Positions 30,650 through 41,692 of a stretch of 64,000 nucleotides of DNA are shown here, one piece after another. The notes below the pieces were generated by a model that was not told where the DNA came from, did no database searches, and saw only the letters and a list, made by a program, of their open reading frames with translations. The first letter of the stretch is position 1. Each line of letters begins with the position of its first letter. A program made the translations under genes and the position numbers. The DNA comes from Rhynchopus sp. YZ270_cl-10. Its lineage: Eukaryota; Euglenozoa; Diplonemea; Diplonemida; Diplonemidae. The stretch spans positions 620,001 through 684,000 of the forward strand of contig OZ037840.1 in the NCBI GenBank assembly GCA_964035575.1. The letters run 5' to 3'.

Positions 30650-30734
30650 CACCTGATTATTACCCCGCGTATAGGCCACGTGCAGGCGCGTATACGAGCC
30701 TGCACGTGGCCTATACGCGCCTAACAATCAGGTG
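30650..30734. repeat. Perfect 21-bp stem with outer 9-bp stem after CAP/EGF gene 2
   Basis: Arms 30667-30687 and 30698-30718 are perfect reverse complements (start GCGTATAGGCCACGTG). An outer perfect pair, CACCTGATT (30650-30658) and AATCAGGTG (30726-30734), encloses them. It begins 51 nt after the stop codon, so it would lie in the 3' UTR. It could be an mRNA 3' structure or a small foldback insertion. Confidence 0.93.
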
Positions 30735-30984
30735 TCCACCCTTTTTTATTTCTGAGGTTCCCATTCCCGCTTTGATTGGATATTACTGCAGTGTTTTGCG
30801 CTCTGGAGGTTTCGGCCACAATGCTTCCCACGATTGCCATGGCATGCTGCTCTGTGTGATGTAAGGCATGTGAACCAATGCTCAAGACTTTCCCTTATTG
30901 TCAAGCGAGTTACGTTATTGCCACGGTAGTGTGAAGACATGACGAAAATATGATAAACCCGGGGGGGTTTTTTTTTTGCAGATT

Positions 30985-31056
30985 TTGAGGTCCACCCGGG
31001 GCCGGTCACGTACCAAGGTACACTGTTCACGAGAGGGGTTTGTATTTCAAGTGAAC
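30985..31056 (+). repeat. Dispersed repeat, family H2
   Basis: Contains GTCCACCC, the palindrome TACCAAGGTA, TTCACGAGAGGG and TTGTATTTCAAGT in order. Related copies are at 41043-41110, 42276-42315, 44085-44184, 53430-53496 and, weakly, 56952-57003. Confidence 0.75.
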
Positions 31057-31720
31057 CATTTTTTTTTAAGTTTCGTTCTGTTTGCACTTTTGACTAAGAT
31101 GCAACTGTCTTCTTTGTTATTGCCTTTATTTTTCTTAGGGACATTCAATGTACAAAGAACGCTTCTGTCGCGACTGAATTTGAGAATGATACTGTTTCCT
31201 TTTGTACCCCTTTTTCACCTCTCCCCCACATAGACAGCCTCTCCATCCCATGTCTGTGCTCTACACCAGCTTCATATACTTCACAGACAAGAAGTTTCTT
31301 CTGGGAAATTCGGAAGTGTGGAGGCATCAATGCAAAAAAATCAAGAACGATCAAGAAAGAGAAACAAAGCATACTTTAACTGAGTCCCTTATTGTTGACT
31401 CTTTGCTTTTTTTTTTTTTCTCTTTTGGGTTTTTATGAAGGATTGTTGGAATAGTGTAGTTGCCACCATCTGGAAGCGCCACTGTCGTTATATTAGGTGC
31501 CCGAGCACCTTGATGCTTGTATCATATTATATAAACCCTTTTTTATAATTATGTGTTATACATCTGCGTGAACCTGAGGTGCGTCCCTTCTTTCAACACA
31601 TTTCCCCCCTTTTGTTCTGTTTTTTTTCCCCCTTTTTGACACTCATTTAGAGTTCCACCCTTTGTTTTTGCTTGCTAAATTGCACCCCCCCGCTAAGATG
31701 TGCAAAACTTTCCCTTTAGC

Positions 31721-31766
31721 CCTGCCTACTCCATATTCTTGGAGCTTCCAGGACCGTGCATGCTCT
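31721..31766 (+). repeat. Dispersed 46-bp repeat shared with 57879-57926
   Basis: Both copies read CTGCC-ACTCCAT-TT then CTTGGAGCTTCCAGGAC and GTGCATGCTC, with a few differences. CTCCA and TGGAG can pair. No larger element is visible around them. Confidence 0.7.
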
Positions 31767-32042
31767 GCCGACATTAAGCGCAGATTTTTACCCAGTTTGG
31801 TGTGGTTGAAGGGAGGTGGTTCGCACTTTTTGCGCACTTTTTGCGCACTGGGGAAATTTTTTTGAGGGCTGATTCGCACTTTTTCCGCCCCCATTCAGCC
31901 ACACTACAGTGGGTATTAAGTGATTGTCGACACCATAATTATTAATATGAATAAAAATAACTGACATTGCGCCAGCCACAGTGCACTTAGCAAAGCAAAC
32001 AGATAGAAAAAAAAAAATTTTTTTTTTTACCTCTCACAAAAG

Positions 32043-32410
32043 TTAATACATCCCACCCCAGACCCCCTCTTGCCTTGCCTTTTGCTTGTTCCACATGGCA
32101 ACAGCAGCAAACAGAGCAGAGGCAGTGGGGCACATATATGAAGCGTTTCTTATGAAGGAAGCTACACACACCCTACATCGTGCGTGCGTTCTTTGTTTTG
32201 TTTTAGTGAATTGATACTGTTGCGCATGAGCTTGAGGGCCTGCTGGTGTGCTGAACAGAGAAAAAGGAAATCGAGTTGAGGAAAATGCTCATTGTCGTTA
32301 TGGGCAGACGAATCAGAATCAAAACGTCTTGTTTTTTTTTGTTTTCAATTTTTTATTTTTGTGCGGGGTCTTAGATGCTTTTTTTCCAAACAAGATTTCC
32401 TGCAGAGGTC
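32043..32410. repeat. Segmental duplicate C (partial)
   Basis: A third, shorter copy of the middle part of duplicates A and B (compare 2798-3180 and 23480-23870). It stands 470 bp upstream of CAP/EGF gene 3. All three copies therefore sit in the upstream region of a gene. Confidence 0.85.
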
Positions 32411-32883
32411 TTATTACCTGTCTTTGGGGCAGAACAGTCATTATTTTTTCTCTCTTTTTTTTCTCCTTCTTTCCTCTTGGTGTACAACGTGGGTAGCGTA
32501 CCAACTAAACAAAAGACGAACCGGGGTTTTATTTTCTTTTTTCAGTGTGTACGAGCGTCGCACTCATCTCAAAGGGGGTAGTGCTAGTATCCACCGTTCC
32601 AAAATCCCAAAAATTCTCAAAAAAAAAAAAAAGGGTTATTTCCCGAAACAGCGTAGAAAGCGTAGACCCACTATGCTAGGATAAGAGGCATACCCACTGC
32701 AGGCCTACCCGTTTATAAACCTTTTTTTCTATTTCTTGCCGCTTTGTGTTGCGTTCATTTCTAGCTTTTCTATAAGTGCCCCACCTCAAAAAATCTTTCT
32801 TGCTTTTGACTTTGCTTTGGTACCACGTGTCAGCCAGCAGCCACATAAACCACACCACATACAGACACACGATTGAGTCAACA
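32411..32883 (+). other. Upstream region of CAP/EGF gene 3
   Basis: Unique T-rich sequence ending in AAACCACACCACATACAG (AG ends 32864), 19 nt before the start codon. The last part matches the corresponding position of gene 2. No other feature is seen. Confidence 0.5.
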
Positions 32884-35800
32884 ATGAAAACCATCACCTC
32901 AGTGCTGCTCTGTGCAGCACACCTTTACACCGCAGACGCAAGCTGTAGTATTGCATCTACCCTAGCCTGGTGCCCAGCAGGAGACTTCGTGCCCACAGTT
33001 GCACCTGCAGACGCAGCCAGCCACTCCTGTGCTGCGAAGACGTCGTGCAGGTCTGGGCTTCAGGATTGGCAGATCCAGACAGTGGTCGACCAGCACAACT
33101 TATACCGTGCGAAGCACGGTGCATGCCCTGTGACGTACAGCAAGACAGTGGAAGACTGGGCACTGAACAGCGACGGGTTTGACACAACGTGCAAGACTGA
33201 GTCGCTGACCCACAACTCTGGTGGTCCGTACGGAGAGAACATCGCAATGGTGGGGACGTTCACAACGAACACAGCGACGTTTGACCCTGCAGAGGGTGTG
33301 CGGAACTGGTACTGCAAAGAGGAGGGCTGTTACGACTATGGGAGCCCTGGCTTCAGTGGCGACACAGGTCACTTCACAGCAGTCATCTGGAAGGACACAA
33401 CAGAGATCGGATGTGCACTGTGCCACGTTGAAGGGTCCTATGTGAAGAACTTCCTCATGTGCAGCTACAGCTCGTCTGGGAACTACGCGAACAGGTTTCC
33501 TGACAACGTTCTGAAGGACGGGACGGCAGCAACCGGCTGTGTGGCCACTCCTCCTACCACAATGACAGACGAGTGTGCAGCAACACCCTGTGGCAGTGAC
33601 CAGGACTGCAACGACCCAGACCAGACAGTGGACAGCGACTACACCTGCACATGCCAAGCAGACAACTCTGTTGTTGAGACAGGGAAGGCAGCAGTGTGCG
33701 AGACGGACGAGTGTGCGAAAGGCACTCCGTGTGGTGCAGACCAAGACTGCAACGATCCCGACACGTCTCCAAACAGTGTTACTGACTTCGTGTGCACGTG
33801 CCAGTCCGACAACTCCCTCACCAACACAGGTGCACCTGCCACCTGTGACAAGGATGAGTGCTCAAACGACCCTTGTGAGACAGCCACCACAGGACAGACA
33901 TGTGCTGACCCGAACCCAAGCCCTTCATCAACAGGAGACTACACTTGCACCTGTGCGAACGGAGTGTCTGCAACAGGAGGAAAGGCAAGCTGTGATGTGG
34001 ACGAATGTGCACCTGCACCGTGTGGAACTGGACAGTCGTGTGTTGATCCTGACACAGCAGCTGACAAGAAACTCGACTTCGTGTGCACCTGCGACAGCGA
34101 CGCCTCCATCACCAACACAGGGGCAGCTGCGACATGTTCAAACGACGAGTGCTCGAAGGACCCTTGTGAGACAGCAACCACAGGACAGACGTGTGCTGAT
34201 CCGAACCCAAGCCCTTCATCAACAGGAGACTACACTTGCACCTGTGCGAACGGAGTGTCTGCAACAGGAGGAAAGGCGAGCTGTGATGTGGATGAGTGTG
34301 CTGCCACACCTGCACCATGTGGAACTGGCCAGTCGTGTGTTGATCCTGACACAGCAGCTGACAAGAAGTTCGACTTTGTGTGCACATGCGACAGTGATGC
34401 AAGCATCACCAACGCAGGAGCAGCTGCGACATGCTCAAAGGATGAGTGCTCCAACGACCCTTGTGAGACAGCAACCACAGGACAGACATGTGCTGATCCG
34501 AACCCAAGCCCTTCATCAACAGGAGACTACACTTGCACCTGTGCGAACGGAGTGTCTGCAACAGGAGGAAAGGCAAGCTGTGATGTGGATGAGTGTGCTG
34601 CCACACCTGCACCATGTGGAACTGGCCAGTCGTGTGTTGATCCTGACACAGCAGCTGACAAGAAATCCGACTTTGTGTGCACATGTGACAGTGATGCAAG
34701 CATCACCAACACAGGAGCAGCTGCGACTTGTTCGAAGGATGAATGTTCCAATGACCCATGTGACACCGCGGCTACAGGACAGACATGTGCTGACCCGAAC
34801 CCAAGCCCTTCCTCAACAGGAGACTACACTTGCACCTGTGCGAACGGAGTGTCTGCAACAGGAGGAAAGGCGAGCTGTGATGTGGACGAATGTGCTGCCA
34901 CACCTGCACCATGTGGAACTGGCCAGTCGTGTGTTGATCCTGACACAGCAGCTGACAAGAAGTTCGACTTCGTGTGCACTTGCGATGCTGACGCTACAAT
35001 TACCAACACAGGGGCAGCTGCAACTTGTTCGAAGGATGAGTGCTCCAACGACCCATGTGAGACAGCCACCACAGGACAGACGTGTGCTGACCCGAACCCA
35101 AGCCCTTCCTCGACAGGAGACTACACTTGCACCTGTGCGAACGGAGTGTCTGCAACAGGAGGCAAGGCAAGCTGCGATGTGGATGAATGTGCTGCCACAC
35201 CTGCACCATGTGGAACTGGCCAGTCGTGTGTTGATCCTGACACAGCAGCTGACAAGAAGTTCGACTTTGTGTGCACATGTGACAGCGATGCAAGCATCAC
35301 CAACACAGGAGCAGCTGCGACATGTTCAAAGGACGAATGTTCCAATGACCCTTGTGACACCGCGGCTACAGGACAGACGTGTGCTGACCCGAACCCAAGC
35401 CCTTCCTCGACAGGAGACTACACTTGCACTTGTGCGAACGGAGTGTCTGCAACAGGAGGAAAGGCAAGCTGTGATGTGGATGAGTGTGCTGCCACACCTG
35501 CACCATGTGGAACTGGCCAGTCGTGTGTTGATCCTGACACAGCAGCTGACAAGAAGTTCGACTTTGTGTGCACTTGCGACAGTGACGCAAGCATCACCAA
35601 CACAGGGGCAGCTGCAACTTGTTCGAAGGATGAATGTTCCAATGACCCTTGTGACACCGCGGCTACAGGACAGACATGTGCTGACCCTAACCCAAGCCCT
35701 TCCTCAACAGGAGATTACACTTGCACCTGTGCGAACGGAGTGTCTGCAACAGGAGGAAAGGCGAGCTGTGATGTGGATGAGTGTGCTGCCACACCTGCAC

Positions 35801-38800
35801 CGTGTGGAACTGGACAGTCGTGTGTTGATCCTGACACAGCTGCCGACAAGAAGTTCGACTTTGTGTGCACATGTGACAGCGATGCAAGCATCACCAACAC
35901 AGGGGCAGCTGCGACGTGCTCGAAGGACGAATGTACGAAAGACCCATGTGAGACAGCCACCACAGGACAGACATGTGCTGACCCGAACCCAAGCCCTTCA
36001 TCAACAGGAGACTACACTTGCACCTGTGCGAACGGAGTGTCTGCAACAGGAGGAAAAGCGAGCTGTGATGTGGATGAGTGTACTGCCACACCTGCACCAT
36101 GTGGAACTGGCCAGACGTGTGCTGATCCTGACACAGCAGCTGACAAGAAGTTTGACTTCGTGTGCACATGCGACAGCGACTCGATGACAACGAAGACTGG
36201 AGGAGCGGTGACAACGTGTGTGCTTGATGAGTGTGCGGCAACACCGTCTCCGTGTGGTGCACAGATGTGTGAGGATGCGATGAAGGGACCTTCGCAGAAG
36301 GATGACTTCGTGTGCACATGCGCTGCACCAAGCACAGAGAAGGCGACAGGGAAGCCTGCTGTGTGCAACACAGGATCGGAAGATGAGTGTCTTGCTACAC
36401 CTCCTCCGTGCGGTGCTGGGCAGACGTGTGTGGATCCCGACCAGACAGCGATGAGCATGAACGACTACACCTGCACGTGTGTGACAGGCACGGGGTCCGC
36501 GACAGCTGCGCCAGCTCTGTGTGTTCTTGACGAGTGCATCGCAGGACCGTGTGGAGGTGGGCAGACATGCACTGACATGGACACAGCAGTTAGTGCAACA
36601 GACGACTTCACTTGCACATGTGACGCACCTTTGGCTGGGACAGCGATGGGTATGGCTGCAACGTGTACAAGCAACGACTGTGACAGCAACCCTTGTGGTG
36701 CTGGACAGACGTGCACAGACCCTGATCAGTCCACAATGTCGCACGGTGACTTCTGGTGTGAGTGTGCAAACGGTGTGAAGGCACAAGGTACCTCTGCCAC
36801 TTGTGAGATTGACGAGTGTGCACCTGCTGACCCAGCAGACTTCCCCTGTGGGAAGGACCAGCTGTGCGAGGACCCGAACAAGGCAAAGACCTCTCAGCAC
36901 GACTTTGTGTGCACATGCCCTCTGGACTCATCTATCAGTAAAATAGACGGACCTGCGATCTGCAGTGCTGATGATTGCGACAGCAACCCTTGTGGTGCTG
37001 GACAGACGTGCACAGACCCGAACCCCTCGCTCACCTCTCACAACGATTTTATTTGTGAATGTGCAAACGGTGTGCAGTCACAGGGTACCTCAGCAACGTG
37101 TGAGATTGACGAGTGTGCACCTGCTGACCCAGCAGACTTCCCCTGTGGCAAGGACCAGCTGTGCGAGGACCCGAACAAGGCAAAGACATCCCAACACGAC
37201 TTTGTGTGCACATGCCCTCTGGACTCGTCCGTCACCAAAATAGACGGACCTGCAATTTGTACGGCCGATGATTGCGACAGCAACCCTTGTGGCGCAGGAC
37301 AGACGTGCACGGACCCAAACCCCTCACTCACCTCTCACAACGATTTTATTTGTGAGTGTGCAAACGGTGTGAAGGCACAGGGTACCTCTGCCACTTGCGA
37401 GATAGACGAATGTGCACCTGCTGACCCAGCAGACTTCCCCTGTGGGAAGGACCAGCTGTGCGAGGACCCGAACAAGGCGAAGACGTCGCAGCACGACTTT
37501 GTGTGCACATGCCCTCTGGACTCATCTATTAGCAAATTAGACGGACCTGCGATCTGCAGTGCTGATGATTGCGACAGCAACCCTTGTGGTGCAGGACAGA
37601 CGTGCACAGACCCAAACCCCTCACTCACCTCTCACAACGATTTTATTTGTGAATGTGCGAACGGTGTGCAGGCACAGGGTGTGAGAGCAACTTGTGAGAT
37701 TGACGAGTGTGATGCTGCACATAACAAGTGCCTTGCGGACCAGCTGTGTGAGGACCCGAACAAGTCGAAGACATCCCAGCACGACTTTGTGTGCACATGC
37801 CCTCTGGACTCATCTATCAGCAAAATAGACGGACCTGCGATCTGCAGTGCTGATGATTGCGACAGCAACCCTTGTGGCGCAGGACAGATGTGCACAGACC
37901 CAGACACTTCTCTCACGTCTCACAACGACTTCTGGTGTGAGTGTGCAAACGGTGTGAAGGCACAGGGTACCTCAGCAACTTGTGAGATTGACGAGTGTGC
38001 ACCTGCTGACCCAGCAGACTTCCCCTGTGGCAAGGACCAGCTGTGCGAGGACCCGAACAAGGCGAAGACTTCCCAACACGACTTTGTGTGCACATGCCCT
38101 CTGGACTCGTCCATCAGCCAAATGGATGGACCTGCGATCTGCACTCTGAACGACTGCGACAGCGAGCCTTGTGGTGCAGGACAGACGTGCACAGACCCAA
38201 ACCCCTCACTCACCTCTCACAACGATTTTATTTGTGAATGTGCGAACGGTGTGCAGGCACAGGGTGTGAGAGCAACTTGTGAGATTGACGAGTGTGATGC
38301 TGCACATAACAAGTGCCTTGCGGACCAGCTGTGTGAGGACCCGAACAAGTCGAAGACATCCCAGCACGACTTTGTGTGCACATGCCCTCTGGACTCATCT
38401 ATCAGCAAAATAGACGGACCTGCGATCTGCAGTGCTGATGATTGCGACAGCAACCCTTGTGGCGCAGGACAGATGTGCACAGACCCAGACACTTCTCTCA
38501 CGTCTCACAACGACTTCTGGTGTGAGTGTGCAAACGGTGTGAAGGCACAGGGTACCTCAGCAACTTGTGAGATTGACGAGTGTGCACCTGCTGACCCAGC
38601 AGACTTCCCCTGTGGCAAGGACCAGCTGTGCGAGGACCCGAACAAGGCGAAGACTTCCCAACACGACTTTGTGTGCACATGCCCTCTGGACTCGTCCATC
38701 AGCCAAATGGATGGACCTGCGATCTGCACTCTGAACGACTGCGACAGCGAGCCTTGTGGTGCAGGACAGACGTGCACAGACCCAACACCAACAGCAGCAT

Positions 38801-40659
38801 CGCACTACGACTTCATCTGCACGTGCGACTCAAGCGACGTGCAGACGACAGGGACAAGAGCAACCTGTGAGATTGACGAGTGCGACGCTGACCACAACAA
38901 GTGCCTTGCGGACCAGCTGTGCGAGGACCCGAACAAGTCTTACAACTCTCAGCATGACTACGTGTGCAAGTGCAAGTCAGACCCCACCCTGCAGCAGGTG
39001 GACGGGCCTGCTGCATGCTCTCTGAACGACTGTGACAGCAACCCCTGTGGCCTGGGACAGATGTGCATGGACCCAACGCCGACAGCAGCATCGCACTACG
39101 ACTTCATCTGCACGTGTGCAAACGGTGTGACTTCACAGGGTACCTCTGCCACTTGTGAGATTGACGAGTGTGATGCTGCGCACTACGCCTGTGGGAAGGA
39201 CCAACTGTGTGAGGACCCGAACAAGTCGAAGACTTCCCAACACGACTACGTGTGCACATGCCCTCTGGACTCAAGCATCAAGAAGACAAACGGTGCTGCG
39301 ATCTGCACTCTGAACGACTGCGACAGCGAGCCTTGTGGTGCAGGACAGACGTGCACAGACCCGACACCAACAGCAGCATCGCACTACGACTTCATCTGCA
39401 CGTGTGTGAACGGTGTGACGTCGCAGGGTGTGAGTGCGACGTGTGAGATTGACGAGTGCGACGATGACCGCAACCTGTGCCCTGCAGACCAGATGTGCGA
39501 GGACCCGAACAAGGCGAAGACGTCGCAGCACGACTTTGTGTGCTCGTGCCGATCGAACCCGAGTATCAAGCAGACGGACGGGCCTGCGTCATGTGCAGAC
39601 GAGTGTGCTGCGAACCCGTGTGGTGCGGACCAGATGTGTGAGGAGGGGCGTCTGGGTGCTGCTTACATGGGAGACTACCTGTGCACGTGCCTGAACGACA
39701 AGAACAGGTTTTCGGTTGGGATGGCGGTTCCTGCCTGCGGTGTGGACGAGTGCACAAGCGGACCGTGTGGGCAGGGTGAGATGTGTCTGGACCCCGACTT
39801 TGATGTGGAGAAGGACTTCCAGTGCCGCTGCAATGGGGGGAAGCAGATTTCGGTTGGTGCGCCAATGTCAGAGTGCGACGAGTGCACGATGGGGCTGTTC
39901 CCGTGCCTGGGCCCGTTTGGGGAGAAGGAGACATGCACAGACCCAGACACGTCGCCGGAGAGCCTTGGGGACTTTGTGTGCGAGTGTCCGAACCACGGTG
40001 CACGTGCGACGGGTGGCCCTGCACAGTGCAGCAAGCAGGGCGAGTGCAGCAGCGACCCGTGTGTGGACCCACACGCAGTGTGTGAGGACCCGGACCCGTC
40101 GACAGCAGGCGACTTCACGTGCAAGTGCATGGTGGGATCTGTGGGGGAGAGTGTGGGGAAGGCTGTCGACTGCACCATTGACGAGTGTGCGGGGAACCCG
40201 TGTGGTCCGCAGCAGGAGTGTGTCGACATGAACACACACTGGGAGAACGTGGGGGACTTTGTGTGCAAGTGCACAGAGACGCCAAGCAAGATGCCGCTCT
40301 TTGGGACTGCTGTCGGGCGTGGTGCCAAGTGCACAACGTCGCCGCAGCCCACAGCTGAAGGCGATACGATGTCGCCCTTGGGGCGTGCCACTGCGTCCCC
40401 GCCAATCACGTACACTGCTGCACCGTTGCCGTCTGCTGACGCTGGTGCGGCCGACTCGTCTTCCGACAGTGACGAGGACGGCTTCCCGTGGGAGATCATT
40501 GTTGCGATTGCTGCTGGCGTTCTGTGTACTTGTGGTGCTGCTGCTGCGTACATGCACAAACGTAGGGGCACTGGCGATGTGGACATCAAGGACTTCATGG
40601 AGTTGGAACAGAACAACCAGATGGACCAGCCCCCGAGGGGCGAGCTGGTGCATGTGTAG
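32884..40659 (+). CDS. CAP-domain / EGF-repeat type I membrane protein 3
   Basis: The longest paralogue, 2591 residues. The N-terminal about 240 residues (signal peptide MKTITSVLLCAAHLYTADA and CAP domain) are nearly identical to protein 2. Eight DECS/DECA EGF pairs of about 99 residues follow, then about ten DDCDS/DECAP-type pairs, degenerate modules, a stalk, a single membrane span and a tail with DIKDFMELE ending GELVHV. One module pair at about 34000 lacks three residues in the DECA half. A 585-bp stretch is exactly duplicated in tandem near 37.6-38.8 kb. Each EGF module keeps six cysteines and an acidic calcium-type entry. It is probably a long extracellular stalk presenting the CAP domain at the surface. 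Confidence 0.9.
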   Translation: MKTITSVLLCAAHLYTADASCSIASTLAWCPAGDFVPTVAPADAASHSCAAKTSCRSGLQDWQIQTVVDQHNLYRAKHGACPVTYSKTVEDWALNSDGFDTTCKTESLTHNSGGPYGENIAMVGTFTTNTATFDPAEGVRNWYCKEEGCYDYGSPGFSGDTGHFTAVIWKDTTEIGCALCHVEGSYVKNFLMCSYSSSGNYANRFPDNVLKDGTAATGCVATPPTTMTDECAATPCGSDQDCNDPDQTVDSDYTCTCQADNSVVETGKAAVCETDECAKGTPCGADQDCNDPDTSPNSVTDFVCTCQSDNSLTNTGAPATCDKDECSNDPCETATTGQTCADPNPSPSSTGDYTCTCANGVSATGGKASCDVDECAPAPCGTGQSCVDPDTAADKKLDFVCTCDSDASITNTGAAATCSNDECSKDPCETATTGQTCADPNPSPSSTGDYTCTCANGVSATGGKASCDVDECAATPAPCGTGQSCVDPDTAADKKFDFVCTCDSDASITNAGAAATCSKDECSNDPCETATTGQTCADPNPSPSSTGDYTCTCANGVSATGGKASCDVDECAATPAPCGTGQSCVDPDTAADKKSDFVCTCDSDASITNTGAAATCSKDECSNDPCDTAATGQTCADPNPSPSSTGDYTCTCANGVSATGGKASCDVDECAATPAPCGTGQSCVDPDTAADKKFDFVCTCDADATITNTGAAATCSKDECSNDPCETATTGQTCADPNPSPSSTGDYTCTCANGVSATGGKASCDVDECAATPAPCGTGQSCVDPDTAADKKFDFVCTCDSDASITNTGAAATCSKDECSNDPCDTAATGQTCADPNPSPSSTGDYTCTCANGVSATGGKASCDVDECAATPAPCGTGQSCVDPDTAADKKFDFVCTCDSDASITNTGAAATCSKDECSNDPCDTAATGQTCADPNPSPSSTGDYTCTCANGVSATGGKASCDVDECAATPAPCGTGQSCVDPDTAADKKFDFVCTCDSDASITNTGAAATCSKDECTKDPCETATTGQTCADPNPSPSSTGDYTCTCANGVSATGGKASCDVDECTATPAPCGTGQTCADPDTAADKKFDFVCTCDSDSMTTKTGGAVTTCVLDECAATPSPCGAQMCEDAMKGPSQKDDFVCTCAAPSTEKATGKPAVCNTGSEDECLATPPPCGAGQTCVDPDQTAMSMNDYTCTCVTGTGSATAAPALCVLDECIAGPCGGGQTCTDMDTAVSATDDFTCTCDAPLAGTAMGMAATCTSNDCDSNPCGAGQTCTDPDQSTMSHGDFWCECANGVKAQGTSATCEIDECAPADPADFPCGKDQLCEDPNKAKTSQHDFVCTCPLDSSISKIDGPAICSADDCDSNPCGAGQTCTDPNPSLTSHNDFICECANGVQSQGTSATCEIDECAPADPADFPCGKDQLCEDPNKAKTSQHDFVCTCPLDSSVTKIDGPAICTADDCDSNPCGAGQTCTDPNPSLTSHNDFICECANGVKAQGTSATCEIDECAPADPADFPCGKDQLCEDPNKAKTSQHDFVCTCPLDSSISKLDGPAICSADDCDSNPCGAGQTCTDPNPSLTSHNDFICECANGVQAQGVRATCEIDECDAAHNKCLADQLCEDPNKSKTSQHDFVCTCPLDSSISKIDGPAICSADDCDSNPCGAGQMCTDPDTSLTSHNDFWCECANGVKAQGTSATCEIDECAPADPADFPCGKDQLCEDPNKAKTSQHDFVCTCPLDSSISQMDGPAICTLNDCDSEPCGAGQTCTDPNPSLTSHNDFICECANGVQAQGVRATCEIDECDAAHNKCLADQLCEDPNKSKTSQHDFVCTCPLDSSISKIDGPAICSADDCDSNPCGAGQMCTDPDTSLTSHNDFWCECANGVKAQGTSATCEIDECAPADPADFPCGKDQLCEDPNKAKTSQHDFVCTCPLDSSISQMDGPAICTLNDCDSEPCGAGQTCTDPTPTAASHYDFICTCDSSDVQTTGTRATCEIDECDADHNKCLADQLCEDPNKSYNSQHDYVCKCKSDPTLQQVDGPAACSLNDCDSNPCGLGQMCMDPTPTAASHYDFICTCANGVTSQGTSATCEIDECDAAHYACGKDQLCEDPNKSKTSQHDYVCTCPLDSSIKKTNGAAICTLNDCDSEPCGAGQTCTDPTPTAASHYDFICTCVNGVTSQGVSATCEIDECDDDRNLCPADQMCEDPNKAKTSQHDFVCSCRSNPSIKQTDGPASCADECAANPCGADQMCEEGRLGAAYMGDYLCTCLNDKNRFSVGMAVPACGVDECTSGPCGQGEMCLDPDFDVEKDFQCRCNGGKQISVGAPMSECDECTMGLFPCLGPFGEKETCTDPDTSPESLGDFVCECPNHGARATGGPAQCSKQGECSSDPCVDPHAVCEDPDPSTAGDFTCKCMVGSVGESVGKAVDCTIDECAGNPCGPQQECVDMNTHWENVGDFVCKCTETPSKMPLFGTAVGRGAKCTTSPQPTAEGDTMSPLGRATASPPITYTAAPLPSADAGAADSSSDSDEDGFPWEIIVAIAAGVLCTCGAAAAYMHKRRGTGDVDIKDFMELEQNNQMDQPPRGELVHV
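37584..38778 (+). repeat. 585-bp exact tandem duplication within CAP/EGF gene 3
   Basis: Sequence from about 37584 recurs from about 38169 with a constant 585-bp offset and no difference that I could see, ending near 38778 where the second copy switches to CCAACACCAACAGC. The unit is 195 codons, or four EGF modules, so the frame is preserved. This is the youngest visible expansion in the window. Confidence 0.88.
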
Positions 40660-41042
40660 CGCTACATACCACATCAGGTGCTTTGTCTTTGTGTGCGCCC
40701 TCCACTGCCGCACACGCACCCTCGCGCGTCCTCGGCTTAATTGTCTTACTGCGCTATTATTTGTTTTTATGTGTTTTGCGTTGTGCTTGTTGTGCTCATA
40801 TGATAATACTGGGGCACTGTGGTATTGGCAGGATGCCCGCCATGCGCCTTATAGCCTCTCTTTTCTTATAACCCTTTCCCCTGCTCTCTTTTGCCCCTAT
40901 TGTTTTCCTCATATGAACCATCAACCCATATCTGTCCACACCCAGAATCAAACAATGCGTATTTTCTTTAGTTACGCTGTTGTGGAATAATATTATAACG
41001 AAGTAAGTTGCTGGTTTGTGATCAGATCAGATGGGGACCTCA

Positions 41043-41110
41043 AAATGGATGTAGGACTGCATGGTTGGGGGTCCACCCGGTGCAGCCGGTGCATTTCAAA
41101 TCAACTTCCT
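41043..41110 (+). repeat. Dispersed repeat, family H2 (left-half copy)
   Basis: Contains GATGTAGGACTGCATGGTTG, GTCCACCC and ATTTCAAATCAAC. It aligns with 44085-44184 but lacks the TACCAAGGTA..CACGAGAGGG middle. Confidence 0.65.
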
Positions 41111-41170
41111 TTTATTCATGTCAAATTCTGAAGTCAGATTCCATTTTGTTTGCGATAACGAATATGATAA

Positions 41171-41213
41171 GGTGACTAATCACGAGAGGCTTAGGATCAT
41201 CTTATAAACTTTT
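41171..41213 (+). repeat. Hairpin repeat, family H1
   Basis: GGTGACTAATCACGAGAGGC then TTAGGATCATCTTATAAAC and a T-rich tail. The stem closes around the loop ACGAGAG. Confidence 0.8.
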
Positions 41214-41692
41214 CTTTGTTTTGTGGCGGGGGAGGACAGAAAGAGTTTTAATTCACGATGTAAAAAATTTATTGGTTACTCGTCAAGCAGGCTTGGGTTT
41301 ATCTTCACAAGTTTGTTCTCAGTGGGAACACTTCTTCCAGGGCGAGGTCGCCAAATTTTCAAAATAAAACAAAAAAAAACGACAAAAAAAAAAAAAAAAA
41401 AAAGAGAGATTGCATGCTGTGGCAACACTCAATGATTTTTAAAAAAATCAAAAAAATGCGAAGGAAAAAGCAAACCCGAACATAGCGAGGCACACCCTTG
41501 AGATATCTTTTCAATTCAAAAACAATAAAATGATAAGAAATACCTCCAAGACTTATTACACACACTGTCTTATCCAGGGTAAAGAGTCCACAAAGAGTCA
41601 CTTCTGATATTGCAAGAAGTAGAATGTGTGTGTGTGTGTGTGTACGAGAGCCTTCCGAACTTTTTTCTCTCTCTCTCTCTCTCTCTTTGCAA

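Larger units (their letters stand above)
30735..32042. other. Gene-free spacer between CAP/EGF genes 2 and 3
   Basis: T-rich sequence. It holds one H2 repeat (30985-31056), a repeat shared with 57.9 kb (31721-31766), a small AGGTGC/GCACCT hairpin near 31495, and an imperfect inverted repeat around 31788-31920 whose arms contain TGTGG and TTCGCAC. No protein-like frame is seen. Confidence 0.6.

Noticed and set aside
16900-40600. Many long open frames on the minus strand and in other + frames inside the CAP/EGF genes
   Set aside because: They repeat with the EGF period, lack start context and are low-complexity shadows of a GC-rich repetitive gene.
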